Positions 8,821 to 16,657 of a DNA stretch of 64,000 nt are shown one piece after another; position 1 is the stretch's first letter, and each line of letters begins with the position of its first letter. The notes under the pieces were generated by a model that saw nothing but the letters and a program-made list of their open reading frames with translations, did no database searches and was not told the origin of the DNA. A program made the position numbers and the translations under genes. Source of the stretch: Streptomyces vietnamensis (GTDB lineage: Bacteria > Actinomycetota > Actinomycetes > Streptomycetales > Streptomycetaceae); NCBI RefSeq assembly GCF_000830005.1, contig NZ_CP010407.1:4840001-4904000 (forward strand), in the 5' to 3' direction.

Positions 8821-9545
8821 CCCTTGTGAACGTCTCCGAGGAGCGGGGCATCACCACCCTCGCCCTGGACTCCCCGGCCGCCCGCAACGCACTCTCCGCG
8901 CCGCTCGTCACCGAGCTCGCCGACGCGCTCACCGCCTGCGGCAAGGACCCGGCCGTCCGGGCCGTCGTCCTCACCCACACCGGCTCCACGTTCAGCGCGG
9001 GCGCCGACCTGAAGGCCCCGCCCAGCCCGTACGCCTTCGTGGACCTGCTCCGGCAGATAGTGGAGCTCCCCAAACCGGTCGTCGCCCACGTCACCGCCGG
9101 CAGCCACACCCGGGCCGGAGGCCTCGGGCTGCTCGGCGCGGCCGACATCGTCCTCGCCGGGGAGGGGGCGGACTTCGCCCTCACCGAGGTACGGATCGGG
9201 GTCGCGCCCGCCGTCATCTCCCTCACCCTCCTGCCGCGCCTCGAACCGCGCGCGGCCGCCCGGCACTACCTGACGGGCGAGCGGTTCGGGGTCCCCGAGG
9301 CCATCGCCATGGGCCTCGTGACCGCCGGGGACGGGGAGCTTCCCGGCATCCTCGACTCCCTCCGCGCCGGCTCCCCGCAGGGCCTGCGGGAGGCGAAACG
9401 ACTGGTCACCGCTAGAGTCCTGGAGACCTTCGAACGCGACGCGGAGGACCTGGTGCAGAGGTCGGCCACGCTCTTCGCCTCCGCCGAGGCGCGCGAGGGG
9501 ATGACGGCCTTCCTCGAACGACGGGACCCCGCATGGCGGCTCTGA
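8817..9545 (+). CDS. enoyl-CoA hydratase/isomerase family protein
   Basis: A 242-residue crotonase-fold protein. The oxyanion-hole segments are FSAGADLKAP near residue 61 and a HVTAGSHTRAGGLGLLGAADIVLA stretch near 95. The second segment departs from the usual N-G-x-A-x-G-G-G motif in having SHTRAGGLGL. Whether the usual catalytic glutamates are present is not clear, so the exact reaction (hydration, isomerisation or hydrolysis) is open. It is translationally coupled to the ligase upstream and overlaps the TetR gene start by 13 bases. Confidence 0.85.
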   Translation: MTLVNVSEERGITTLALDSPAARNALSAPLVTELADALTACGKDPAVRAVVLTHTGSTFSAGADLKAPPSPYAFVDLLRQIVELPKPVVAHVTAGSHTRAGGLGLLGAADIVLAGEGADFALTEVRIGVAPAVISLTLLPRLEPRAAARHYLTGERFGVPEAIAMGLVTAGDGELPGILDSLRAGSPQGLREAKRLVTARVLETFERDAEDLVQRSATLFASAEAREGMTAFLERRDPAWRL

Positions 9546-10159
9546 CCGCACAGAATCAGCCGAAGCCGGACGGGACCACCAAGCCCGACCGGAACCCCAA
9601 GCAGGACCGCAGCCGCGCCACCCGGCAGCGGCTGCTCGAGGCCGCCGTGGCCTGCCTCGCCGAGCACGGCTGGGCGGGCTCCACGGTCTCCGTCGTCGCC
9701 GAACGCGCCGGCGTCTCCCGGGGCGCCGCCCAGCACCACTTCCCCACCCGCGAGGACCTCTTCACGGCCGCCGTCGAGTACGTCGCGGAGGAGCGCTCGC
9801 AGGCCCTGCGTGCCCTCCCCACGGACGACCGCGAGCAGGCCGTCGCCGCCCTCGTCGGCCTCTACACCGGGCCCCTCTTCCGGGCCGCGCTCCACCTGTG
9901 GGTCGCCGCCACCGACGAGGAGCAGCTCCGCGAGCGGGTCACGGAGCTGGAGGCCCGCGTCGGGCGCGAGTCGCACCGCATCGCCGTCGAGGTCCTGGGC
10001 GCCGACGAGTCACGGCCCGGCGTCCGCGAGACCGTCCAGGGCCTCCTGGACATGGCCCGCGGCCTGGGCCTCGCCACCCTCCTCACGGACGACCGCGCCC
10101 GCCGGGAACGGGTGGTGTCCCAGTGGGCGCGGCTGGTGAACGAGGCGCTGAGCGACTAG
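9533..10159 (+). CDS. TetR-family transcriptional regulator
   Basis: A 208-residue repressor-type protein. Its N-terminal helix-turn-helix (about residues 30-75) reads RQRLLEAAVACLAEHGW, then VSVVAERAGVSRGAAQHHFPTREDL. The C-terminal part is helical and would bind an effector, probably an acyl-CoA given its operon partners. It overlaps the end of the hydratase gene, so the three genes form one transcription unit. It is the likely reader of the palindrome at 7139-7150. Confidence 0.9.
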   Translation: MAALTAQNQPKPDGTTKPDRNPKQDRSRATRQRLLEAAVACLAEHGWAGSTVSVVAERAGVSRGAAQHHFPTREDLFTAAVEYVAEERSQALRALPTDDREQAVAALVGLYTGPLFRAALHLWVAATDEEQLRERVTELEARVGRESHRIAVEVLGADESRPGVRETVQGLLDMARGLGLATLLTDDRARRERVVSQWARLVNEALSD

Positions 10160-10197
10160 AGCGGTCGGACGGCCGGGACCTCTCCAGGCGCCCGGGA

Positions 10198-11238
10198 TCA
10201 GACGCCCGGGATCGCGCGGGCCCGGAAGGCGTCGCGCACGGCCGCCGCGGCCTGCGTCCCGTACATCTTCTGCGCGGTCGCGACCGTCGTCAGGGCCGCG
10301 TCCTTGAAGCTGGTGTCGGGGGCGAAGCCGAACTGCGCGTTCACGATGATCCGGTCGGCCGTGCGGGCGCCGAGCTTGTTCCGGATGTCGAAGAGCGCGC
10401 GGGACCAGATCTCGCCGTCCGCGTGGACCTCGCCCGCCCAGTCCGCGTAGGTCTTGGTGCCGTCGAGGCGGCGCAGGCAGTGCGGGGCGGTCGCCGTGTA
10501 GCCGGTGGAGTCCCAGTCGCCGACGCAGGCCAGGTCGGTCTTCATCGGCCAGCCGTACTTGGCGTCCGCGGCGGCGCCGACCTCCACGGCCAGGTAGTCG
10601 CCGAAGGCCTCGCCGATCGCGCCGGCCTCCGGGGAGCTGCCGAAGCCGTGCACCTGGGCCTCGTGCACGGCGTGGCCGTACTCGTGGACGATCACCTCGG
10701 CGTCCTCGGCGTCGTCCACGCCGCCCTTGCCGAAGCGGATCTCGTCCTTCTTGTCGGTGAAGAAGGAGTTGTCGGAGCCCCACTGGTTGAGGCGGACCGG
10801 CTGCACCCGGTCGTTCGCCCCGCGCAGCTCGCTGCCGAAGCCGAGGCCCTGGAGGTACTCCTGCGCCTCGTTGACCCAGAAGTACGCCATGACCTGCTCG
10901 AACTCGTCGTCGTGACGGTCGTACGTGGCGGCGGCGGAGGCCTTCGCGGGGTTGCCGGTCTCCGAGCGGACGGCCGCCCACTTGCCGGACAGGCCGCCGC
11001 TCGCGTCGAGGTTGCGGAGCGCGACCGTGGCGTACGCGGAGGCGGGGACGTCGCTCGCCGCGTCCTTGTGGTCGGCGAGGGACTGGTCGCCCGAGGACTG
11101 GACCGGGTTCACCATGAAGACGCGGGCCTGCGGCGCGGTGGCCGCGGAGGCTCCCGCGGACGGGAGCAGCGCCGCGGTGGCGGTGGCCACGGTGACGGCG
11201 GCCGCGGCGACCAGGCCACGAGAGGTGCGGCGGGTCAT
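10198..11238 (-). CDS. secreted zinc metalloprotease (thermolysin/fungalysin-like)
   Basis: A 346-residue exported peptidase. The N-terminus RRTSRGLVAAAAVTVATATAALL... ending ASAA is a signal peptide (cut near residue 33). The zinc site HEYGH is at residues 185-189, and a downstream GAIGEAFGDY supplies the third ligand Glu at about 210, as in M4/M36 enzymes. The start at 11238 is chosen because AGGAGG (11245-11250) sits six bases before it; an ATG at 11244 touches that sequence. There is no obvious large propeptide. It converges with the TetR gene and is transcribed away from the leader at 11408. Confidence 0.82.
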   Translation of the reverse strand: MTRRTSRGLVAAAAVTVATATAALLPSAGASAATAPQARVFMVNPVQSSGDQSLADHKDAASDVPASAYATVALRNLDASGGLSGKWAAVRSETGNPAKASAAATYDRHDDEFEQVMAYFWVNEAQEYLQGLGFGSELRGANDRVQPVRLNQWGSDNSFFTDKKDEIRFGKGGVDDAEDAEVIVHEYGHAVHEAQVHGFGSSPEAGAIGEAFGDYLAVEVGAAADAKYGWPMKTDLACVGDWDSTGYTATAPHCLRRLDGTKTYADWAGEVHADGEIWSRALFDIRNKLGARTADRIIVNAQFGFAPDTSFKDAALTTVATAQKMYGTQAAAAVRDAFRARAIPGV

Positions 11239-11365
11239 GGACATCCTCCTGCGATGGGATGCTGCGACGGGAAGCATGGCGTGTACGCAACATGCGTGGC
11301 GGCGATCTTCGCGTAGACCCGCCGCTTTGAACAGACTTTGAGCCATCCAGGAGCCGGACGTGATG

Positions 11366-11382
11366 CGGACCACAGTGGTCCG
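11366..11382. promoter_or_regulatory. operator candidate (8+1+8 palindrome)
   Basis: CGGACCAC-A-GTGGTCCG, a perfect inverted repeat with a one-base centre. It is located about 26-42 bp before the predicted transcription start at 11408, so it overlaps the -35 region. It also lies in the divergent region with the protease gene. The binding protein is unknown. Confidence 0.5.
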
Positions 11383-11395
11383 GTCCGCGCCGCAG

Positions 11396-11401
11396 TACGC
11401 T
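11396..11401 (+). promoter_or_regulatory. -10 element of leaderless leader-peptide promoter
   Basis: TACGCT lies six bases before the ATG at 11408. That spacing places transcription initiation at the start codon, as in the leaderless genes common in actinobacteria. No Shine-Dalgarno sequence is present. No clear -35 was seen. Confidence 0.45.
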
Positions 11402-11407
11402 GACCCC

Positions 11408-11482
11408 ATGCCTCTGCTCGTACGCCGTCGCCACGTGGACTACGTCCGCGTCACGAGCATGGGCTGTCGCCGCTCCGCCTGA
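11408..11482 (+). CDS. putative regulatory leader peptide
   Basis: A 24-residue ORF starting MPLLVRRRHVDYVRV and ending GCRRSA. It resembles the short 'putative leader peptides' of actinobacteria that carry an RRHVD-type block and a cysteine near the C-terminus, some of which attenuate downstream genes in response to cysteine supply. It begins right after a -10 element with no ribosome site, so it is probably leaderless. The next gene, an iron-dependent oxygenase, starts 125 bases after its stop with no good ribosome site of its own. Control of that gene by leader translation is inference. Confidence 0.6.
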   Translation: MPLLVRRRHVDYVRVTSMGCRRSA

Positions 11483-11607
11483 CCTTCCGGGGTACCACTC
11501 CACACCCCCGCGGTCCCTCGTCCGAGCCCCAGCCGACCGGCACCCGTGGCCCCCGCCCCACCCTTGGCGGCCGCCCCGGGACCCGTATACCCCGCGGATG
11601 CACACAC

Positions 11608-12651
11608 ATGACGAACAGCTCGTACTCCTCGCAGCTCCCCATCGTGGACCTCTCGGCGGCAGACCGAGGCCACCAGGCCCGGAGGCTGCTCCACGCGCAG
11701 CTCCACTCGGCCGCCCACGACGTGGGCTTCTTCCAGCTCATCGGGCACGGCATCACCGAGGCCGAGACCAAGGCCCTGACCGACGCGATGCACGCCTTCT
11801 TCGCGCTGCCCGAGGCCGACCGGCTCGCCCTCGACAACATCAACTCGCCGCACTTCCGCGGCTACACGCGCATCGGCGACGAGCGCACCGCCGGCGCCCG
11901 CGACTGGCGCGACCAGCTCGACATCGGCGCCGAGCGCCCCGCGCGCGACCCCGGCCCCTGGGAAGCCCCGTACTGGTGGCTCGAAGGCCCCAACCAGTGG
12001 CCCGCCGCCCTGCCCGAGCTGCGCACGGCGGCCCTGCACTGGATCGACCGCCTGAGCGGCGTCGCCGAACGCCTCCTGCACGAGCTCCTCGCGTCGATCG
12101 GCGCGCCCGCGGACTTCTACGACGACATCTTCGGCCCGCGCGCCCACCCGCACCTCAAGCTGGTGCGCTACCCGGGCAGCAGCGGCGAGGGCGACGACCA
12201 GGGCGTCGGCGCGCACAAGGACTACGGCTTCCTCACCCTGCTGCTCCAGGACCACGTGGGCGGCCTCCAGGTGCAGCGCGAGGACGGGAAGTTCCACGAC
12301 GTGCCGCCGCTGCCGGGCGCGTTCGTCGTCAACCTGGGCGAGCTCCTGGAGGTCGCCACGAACGGCTACCTGATCGCGACGAACCACCGCGTGGTGTCGC
12401 CGCCTGGGGCGACGGAACGATTCTCCGTGCCGTTCTTCTACAACCCGCGCCTGGACGCCAGGATCGCGCCGCTGGAGTTCCCGTTCGCGGACCGCGCCCC
12501 CGGCGTCACGGCCGACCCGACGAACCCGCTGTTCGCCGAGTACGGCCGCAACGAACTGAAGGGCAAGCTCCGCGCCCACCCGCTGACGACGGCCCGCCAC
12601 CACGCGGACCTGCTGCTGCACCCGCAGGAGCAGTCGGCGCAGCTGGTCTAG
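11608..12651 (+). CDS. isopenicillin N synthase-like 2-oxoglutarate/Fe(II) dioxygenase
   Basis: A 347-residue non-haem iron oxygenase of the isopenicillin N synthase / 2OG-dioxygenase family. The N-terminal DIOX_N part begins LPIVDLSAADRG. The iron ligands are HKD in GAHKDYGFLTLLLQD (near residue 210) and the distal His in ATNHRVVSP (near 265), followed by RFS, the Arg-x-Ser that binds 2-oxoglutarate. That pair suggests a 2OG-dependent enzyme rather than a true penicillin cyclase. It stands alone behind the leader peptide. The substrate is unknown. ATG 11608 gives the canonical N-terminus; an out-of-frame ATG at 11598 is ignored. Confidence 0.85.
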   Translation: MTNSSYSSQLPIVDLSAADRGHQARRLLHAQLHSAAHDVGFFQLIGHGITEAETKALTDAMHAFFALPEADRLALDNINSPHFRGYTRIGDERTAGARDWRDQLDIGAERPARDPGPWEAPYWWLEGPNQWPAALPELRTAALHWIDRLSGVAERLLHELLASIGAPADFYDDIFGPRAHPHLKLVRYPGSSGEGDDQGVGAHKDYGFLTLLLQDHVGGLQVQREDGKFHDVPPLPGAFVVNLGELLEVATNGYLIATNHRVVSPPGATERFSVPFFYNPRLDARIAPLEFPFADRAPGVTADPTNPLFAEYGRNELKGKLRAHPLTTARHHADLLLHPQEQSAQLV

Positions 12652-12670
12652 CGGGCGCAGCGGGCCGGAG

Positions 12671-12806
12671 GGCCGTGCGGGGCTGCGGGCCTGGTGGGCC
12701 GTGTGGGCCACGGCGGGGCTGCGGGCCCGGTGGGGCCGTGTGGGCCACGGCGGGGCTGCGGGCCCGGTGGGGCCGTGTGGGCCTGGCGGGGCTGTGCGGG
12801 CCCGCC
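12671..12806. repeat. 37-bp GC-rich tandem repeat
   Basis: Two perfect 37-base units (12699-12735 and 12736-12772) built around CCGTGTGGGCCACGGCGGGG are flanked by partial copies on both sides. They lie in the 250-base gap between the convergent oxygenase and citrate synthase genes. The unit core is similar in composition to the repeats at 34991-35454. Confidence 0.8.
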
Positions 12807-12828
12807 AGGCACCACCGGCTTCAGCACC

Positions 12829-12879
12829 GGCTCCGGCTTCGGCTCCGGCTCCGGCTTCGGCATCGGCTCCGCCTCCGGC
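12829..12879. repeat. hexanucleotide repeat GGCTCC/GGCTTC
   Basis: About eight imperfect copies of GGCTCC or GGCTTC in tandem, just before the end of the minus-strand citrate synthase gene. No coding potential is recognised. Confidence 0.7.
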
Positions 12880-12901
12880 AGTCGGCAGCCGCCTGCCGGC
12901 T

Positions 12902-14002
12902 CTAACCGACGATGTCCGCGTACCCCTCGATCTCACGCGGGTTCCGCTGGCCGGGGCCCACGTACCGCGCGGACGGACGGACGAGGCGGCCGGTGCGCTT
13001 CTGCTCCAGGATGTGGGCGGACCAGCCGGCCGTACGCGCGCACGTGAACATCGACGTGAACATGTGCGCCGGGACCTCGGCGAAGTCGAGGACGATCGCC
13101 GCCCAGAACTCGACGTTCGTGGCGAGGACGCGGTCGGGGCGGCGGTTGTGCAGCTCCTCCAGTGCGGCCTTCTCCAGGGCCTCGGCGACCTCGAAGCGCG
13201 GGGCCGCCAGCTCCTTGGCCGTACGGCGGAGCACGCGCGCGCGGGGGTCCTCGGCGCGGTAGACGCGGTGGCCGAAGCCCATCAGGCGCTCGCCCTTGTC
13301 GAGGGCCTGCTTCACGTACGCGGTGGCGTCGCCGGTCCGCTCGATCTCCTCGATCATGCCGAGGACGCGGGAGGGCGCACCGCCGTGCAGCGGCCCGGAC
13401 ATGGCGCCGACGGCACCGGAGAGGGAAGCGGCGACATCGGCCCCGGTGGAGGCGATGACGCGCGCGGTGAAGGTGGACGCGTTCATGCCGTGCTCGGCGG
13501 CGGAGGTCCAGTAGGCGTCGACGGCCTTGACGTGCTTCGGGTCGGGCTCGCCGCGCCAGCGGATCATGAAGCGCTCGACGACGGACTCGGCCTTGTCGAT
13601 CTCGCTCTGCGGGACCATCGGGAGGCCCTGGCCGCGCGCGGACTGCGCGACGTACGAGAGGGCCATGACGGCGGCGCGGGCGAGGTCGTCGCGGGCCTGC
13701 TCGGCGGAGATGTCGAGGAGCGGTTTGAGGCCCCACACGGGCGCGAGCATCGCGAGCGCGGACTGCACGTCGACGCGGATGTCACCGGAGTGGACGGGGA
13801 TCGGGAAGGGCTCGGCGGCCGGGAGGCCGGGGTTGAAGGCACCGTCGACGAGCAGGCCCCAGACGTTGCCGAAGGAGACGTGGCCCACGAGATCCTCGAT
13901 GTCGACCCCGCGATAGCGGAGGGCGCCGCCCTCCTTGTCGGGTTCGGCGATCTCCGTCTCGAACGCGACGACTCCCTCGAGGCCGGGTACGAAGTCGGAC
14001 AT
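12902..14002 (-). CDS. citrate synthase 2 (citrate/2-methylcitrate synthase family)
   Basis: A 366-residue short-type citrate synthase that condenses acetyl-CoA (or propionyl-CoA) with oxaloacetate. Family blocks include AEHGMNASTFTARVIAST (first catalytic His), SGPLHGGAPSRV, GFGHRVYRAEDPRA (second catalytic His) and, near the C-terminus, NVEFWAAIVLD with the catalytic Asp. The length is that of small actinobacterial 'citrate synthase 2' proteins rather than the 430-residue housekeeping enzyme. The ATG has AGAGGAG upstream. It is divergent from pdxH, as I recall for S. coelicolor. Confidence 0.9.
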   Translation of the reverse strand: MSDFVPGLEGVVAFETEIAEPDKEGGALRYRGVDIEDLVGHVSFGNVWGLLVDGAFNPGLPAAEPFPIPVHSGDIRVDVQSALAMLAPVWGLKPLLDISAEQARDDLARAAVMALSYVAQSARGQGLPMVPQSEIDKAESVVERFMIRWRGEPDPKHVKAVDAYWTSAAEHGMNASTFTARVIASTGADVAASLSGAVGAMSGPLHGGAPSRVLGMIEEIERTGDATAYVKQALDKGERLMGFGHRVYRAEDPRARVLRRTAKELAAPRFEVAEALEKAALEELHNRRPDRVLATNVEFWAAIVLDFAEVPAHMFTSMFTCARTAGWSAHILEQKRTGRLVRPSARYVGPGQRNPREIEGYADIVG

Positions 14003-14198
14003 CAGGCGGCTCCTCTATCGATGATCGATCAACCGTGTGGGGCGATCGTGGGGAATCAACAGTCATCCAGCGGAAGAGTCTGTACGGTTCCGATGATGCG
14101 GGGAAGCGTGACATCCGGCACACTGCGCCGATTCGGCGAGAGAGGATTAGCGCCCGCCGGTGCCGGGCAGACTGGGCCGCTGCGGCAGGATGGCCCCT
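14003..14198. promoter_or_regulatory. divergent promoter region citrate synthase / pdxH
   Basis: A 196-base gap between divergent starts. It contains a nested palindrome ATCGATGATCGATC (14018-14031) close to the citrate synthase ribosome site. No convincing -35/-10 pair could be assigned for either direction. Confidence 0.4.
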
Positions 14199-14855
14199 GT
14201 GACCGACGCCCTGGATCCCGCAGACATGCGCGAGCAGTACCGCACCACGGAGCTGACCGTGGCAGACCTCGCCCCCGAACCGGTCGGCCAGTTCGCCCGC
14301 TGGTTCAAGGAGACCGCCGAGAACCCGGCGATCCACGAACCGAACGCGATGATCGTGTCCACCGCGACCCCCGAAGGCCGCCCGTCGTCCCGTACGGTCC
14401 TCCTGAAGCACTACGACGAAGCCGGCTTCGTCTTCTTCACCAACTACGAGTCCCGCAAGGGCAAGGAGCTGGCGGCGAACCCGTACGCCTCGCTGCTCTT
14501 CCCCTGGCACCCGCTGGCCCGCCAGGTCATCGTCACCGGCCGCGCGGTCCACGTCGGCCGCGACGAGACGGTCGCCTACTTCCGCACCCGCCCGCACGGC
14601 TCCCAGCTCGGCGCCTGGGCGAGCCCCCAGTCCCAGGTGATCGACTCCCGCGCGGAACTCCTGGCCCGCTACGACGAACTGGCCGCCCGCTACCCGGAAC
14701 CCGAACAGGTCCCGGTCCCCCCGTCCTGGGGCGGCATCCGCGTCGTCCCCGAGACGGTCGAATTCTGGCAGGGCCACGAAAACCGCCTCCACGACCGCCT
14801 GCGCTACGTCCACGAGACGGACGGGACGTGGCGGGTGGAGCGGCTGGCGCCCTGA
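14199..14855 (+). CDS. pdxH: pyridoxamine 5'-phosphate oxidase
   Basis: A 218-residue FMN enzyme that makes pyridoxal 5'-phosphate. Core blocks are [28 protein letters not shown] (FMN and PLP contacts), [24 protein letters not shown] and the C-terminal signature [16 protein letters not shown]...RLHDR. GTG 14199 is preferred because AGGAT lies about seven bases upstream and it gives the usual family length. ATG 14190 and 14160 are in-frame alternatives. The downstream gap holds large inverted repeats that can end this transcript. Confidence 0.9.
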   Translation: MTDALDPADMREQYRTTELTVADLAPEPVGQFARWFKETAENPAIHEPNAMIVSTATPEGRPSSRTVLLKHYDEAGFVFFTNYESRKGKELAANPYASLLFPWHPLARQVIVTGRAVHVGRDETVAYFRTRPHGSQLGAWASPQSQVIDSRAELLARYDELAARYPEPEQVPVPPSWGGIRVVPETVEFWQGHENRLHDRLRYVHETDGTWRVERLAP

Positions 14856-14882
14856 TCTCCGCGGAAGAAGGGGGAACGCAGG

Positions 14883-14960
14883 CGACCCGTGAGTCTTGGC
14901 ACCGTCCGCCTAGGTTCGGACGGATGCCTGCCGGCCGGACTGCCGGCGACTCACGGGTCG
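14883..14960 (+). terminator. large stem-loop downstream of pdxH
   Basis: A perfect 13-bp inverted repeat with a nested hairpin, starting 28 bases after the pdxH stop. There is no T-run, as usual in Streptomyces. It can terminate pdxH transcription; the same DNA forms stem B of the opposite-strand RNA candidate. Confidence 0.5.
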
Positions 14961-15022
14961 GGTGACTGCGTTGGTGTTCGGCAGAAGGCCTGCCGAGGTG
15001 CACAGAGTGCGACTGGCAGGCC

Positions 15023-15061
15023 TTAGCCCGCAGTCACCTCACGAGTCCGAAAAGAAACCAT
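15023..15061 (-). CDS. 12-codon ORF with extreme Shine-Dalgarno (MVSFRTREVTAG)
   Basis: ATG at 15061, stop TAA at 15023. Twelve bases upstream of the ATG is the core of GAAAGGAGGTGATCC, which is complementary over 15 bases to the 3' end of 16S rRNA. That is about the strongest ribosome site possible. The ATG sits in the loop of a perfect 8-bp hairpin TCCGAAAA/TTTTCGGA. Codons 8-11 form one strand of the long stem A. These features suggest a regulatory leader ORF rather than a functional peptide. The 12-base spacing is longer than ideal. Confidence 0.4.
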   Translation of the reverse strand: MVSFRTREVTAG

Positions 15062-15067
15062 TTTTTC

Positions 15068-15082
15068 GGATCACCTCCTTTC
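15068..15082 (-). promoter_or_regulatory. 15-nt perfect Shine-Dalgarno sequence
   Basis: On the minus strand GAAAGGAGGTGATCC, an exact complement of the 16S rRNA tail GGATCACCTCCTTTC. On the plus strand it therefore looks like a 16S 3' end, but no other rRNA sequence is present around it. Confidence 0.6.
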
Positions 15083-15094
15083 GCGTGTACCCAC

Positions 15095-15123
15095 ACACTA
15101 CGAACGGTCCGTCTCCCGCTCAA
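15095..15123 (-). promoter_or_regulatory. vegetative-type promoter for the mini-ORF RNA
   Basis: On the minus strand TTGAGC (15123-15118), a 17-base spacer, then TAGTGT (15100-15095). This is close to the TTGAC-N17/18-TAGNNT consensus of the principal sigma factor. The predicted transcription start is near 15088, leaving only about six bases before the ribosome site. Confidence 0.55.
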
Positions 15124-15221
15124 GCGATTTATTCGGGTGATTCGAAGCGAATGATTTGAGCGAAGGTGGTGTGCTCTGCGTCACGTTCCAGTTGAATGGT
15201 CCCAGCATGGGGGGTGCCTGG

Positions 15222-16550
15222 ATGAGTGCATTCACGGGGGCCACGAGCGATGCCGTGTCCGTCCCGGGGGCGGGGGCCGATCTACTGGCCGCGTTGCTCG
15301 ACGGGATGGACGCGGCGCTCTGCGCGTTCGACGCCGACGGGACGGTCACGCACTGGAACCGGGAGGCCGAGCGGATCCTCGGCTGGTCCGCCGCCGAGGC
15401 CGTCGGGCGGCGCGGGTTCGAGGGGTGGGCGGCGCGGAGCGCGGACGCCGAGGAGACCCTCGGGCGGCTGATGGGGGCCATGAAGGGGCCCGGGCGGCAG
15501 GTCCATGAGTTCGTGTTGCTGCGCAAGGACGGCGGGCGGGTCCTCGTGCGGAGCCAGGCCGCCGGGGTGCGTGGTGCCGACGGCGGTCCCGCCGGGGTGT
15601 ACTGCGCGTTCAGCGAGGTGCACGTACAGCTCGATCTGGAGCGGTCGGTCGCGCTGAGCGAGGCCCTGTTCGAGGACGCGTCGTGGGGTGTCGTCCTCGT
15701 CGACGCCGATCTGCGGCCCGCCGTCATCAACGGTCACGCCGCCCGCGCCTTCGGAACCGGGCGCACGGCCCTGCTCGGGCGGCCCCTCGGGGACGTCGTC
15801 CTGCACGGCGTGGAGGAGCTGGAGGGGGCCCTTCAGCACGTCCTGGCCGAGGGCACCCCGCCCGCGCCCGCCGAGGTGTGGGTGACGCTCAGGACCTCCT
15901 CGGGGGAGCGGCGCCGGTGCTGGCGCAGCGGCTTCCTGCGGCTGTCGTCGCCGATGGCGGAGGAGCCGGTGCCGCTGGGCGTGGCCTGGCTGTTCCAGGA
16001 CGTCACGGAGGAGCGGCTCGCGGCGCGCGGGGCGGACCGGCTGCGGTTCCGGTGGAGCCAGCTGCACCGGGCGGGCGCGGCGGCCGCGGAGTGCGAGGAC
16101 CCGGTGGAGGCGGCGACGGTCCTGCTCGACTTCGCCCTGGCCGGGTTCGCCGACCACGCCCTGGTGGACCGCCCGGCGGGGGAGCGGCGCCTCACCCGGG
16201 CCCTCGCCACCCCGGCGGGCACCGCCCCCGGCCCGTTTTCGCCGGTCGTCGGCGGCGGCATCCCGCTGCGGTACGGGCCCCGGCACCCCGCCCTCGAGGC
16301 CTGGGACCGGCTCGGCACGGTCCGGGCGAGCGCGGGCCGGACCGCCGAGGTGTGGGCGGAGGCCCACCAGTGGCCGGGGGACGCGGCGCACGCCCTGTGC
16401 GTGGTCCTGCGCTCCCGGGGCCGGACCCTCGGCGTCCTGACGTTCCTGCGCGCCGCCTGCCGGGCGCCCTTCGAGCGCGAGGACGTGGTGTACGCGGAGT
16501 CGGTGGCGTCCCGGGTGGCGATGTCCCTCGATCTGGGCGAGGCCCCCTAG
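15222..16550 (+). CDS. PAS-domain sensory protein
   Basis: A 442-residue soluble protein. It has a first PAS domain (about residues 20-125, FDADGTVTHWNREAERILGWSAAEAVGRRGFE), a second PAS (about 150-270, VLVDADLRPAVINGHAARAFG) and a C-terminal GAF-like region (about 300-440, ending RTLGVLTFLRAACRAPFEREDVVYAESVASRVAMSLD). No kinase, phosphatase or cyclase output domain follows. It may be a stand-alone sensor, or a relative of PAS/GAF SpoIIE regulators that has lost the phosphatase. ATG 15222 is chosen over upstream TTG 15156 and ATG 15207 because GGGGGGT lies six bases before it. Confidence 0.72.
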   Translation: MSAFTGATSDAVSVPGAGADLLAALLDGMDAALCAFDADGTVTHWNREAERILGWSAAEAVGRRGFEGWAARSADAEETLGRLMGAMKGPGRQVHEFVLLRKDGGRVLVRSQAAGVRGADGGPAGVYCAFSEVHVQLDLERSVALSEALFEDASWGVVLVDADLRPAVINGHAARAFGTGRTALLGRPLGDVVLHGVEELEGALQHVLAEGTPPAPAEVWVTLRTSSGERRRCWRSGFLRLSSPMAEEPVPLGVAWLFQDVTEERLAARGADRLRFRWSQLHRAGAAAAECEDPVEAATVLLDFALAGFADHALVDRPAGERRLTRALATPAGTAPGPFSPVVGGGIPLRYGPRHPALEAWDRLGTVRASAGRTAEVWAEAHQWPGDAAHALCVVLRSRGRTLGVLTFLRAACRAPFEREDVVYAESVASRVAMSLDLGEAP

Positions 16551-16657
16551 CCTCCTCGTACACCCTCGTACACCCACTTTTTTGTGGGTACTTGTCCGCC
16601 GTCCCGGCCCCGGGAGAACCTGGTCGTGGCCCGGGCGGAGAGGGGATCGACAGGGCC

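Larger units (their letters stand above)
14876..15088 (-). ncRNA. candidate structured small RNA with embedded mini-ORF
   Basis: Read on the minus strand from a predicted start near 15088, the RNA would carry a ribosome site (15068-15082), a 12-codon ORF (15061-15023) and two adjacent long stems. Stem A pairs GGTGACTGCG (15038-15029) with CGCAGTCACC (14970-14961) and encloses the perfect 10-bp hairpin AAGGCCTGCC / GGCAGGCCTT. Stem B pairs CGACCCGTGAGTC (14883-14895) with its exact 13-bp complement (14948-14960) and contains a smaller CCGTCCG/CGGACGG hairpin. The 5' strand of stem A lies inside the ORF, so translation would open it. The RNA ends convergent to pdxH. Existence as an RNA is inferred from promoter plus structure; alternatively the stems are only the pdxH terminator. 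Confidence 0.5.

Noticed and set aside
12671..12806. Possible CRISPR array
   Set aside because: Units are directly adjacent with no unique spacers; it is a plain tandem repeat.
12506..12863. Collagen-like minus-strand frames (GPHGPPGPQP pattern)
   Set aside because: They arise from the 37-bp DNA tandem repeat and overlap the oxygenase gene end. There is no start signal and no plausible gene.
15068..15082. Plus-strand GGATCACCTCCTTTC as a 16S rRNA 3' end or rRNA fragment
   Set aside because: Only these 15 bases match; the sequence on both sides is unrelated to rRNA. It is better explained as a minus-strand ribosome site.
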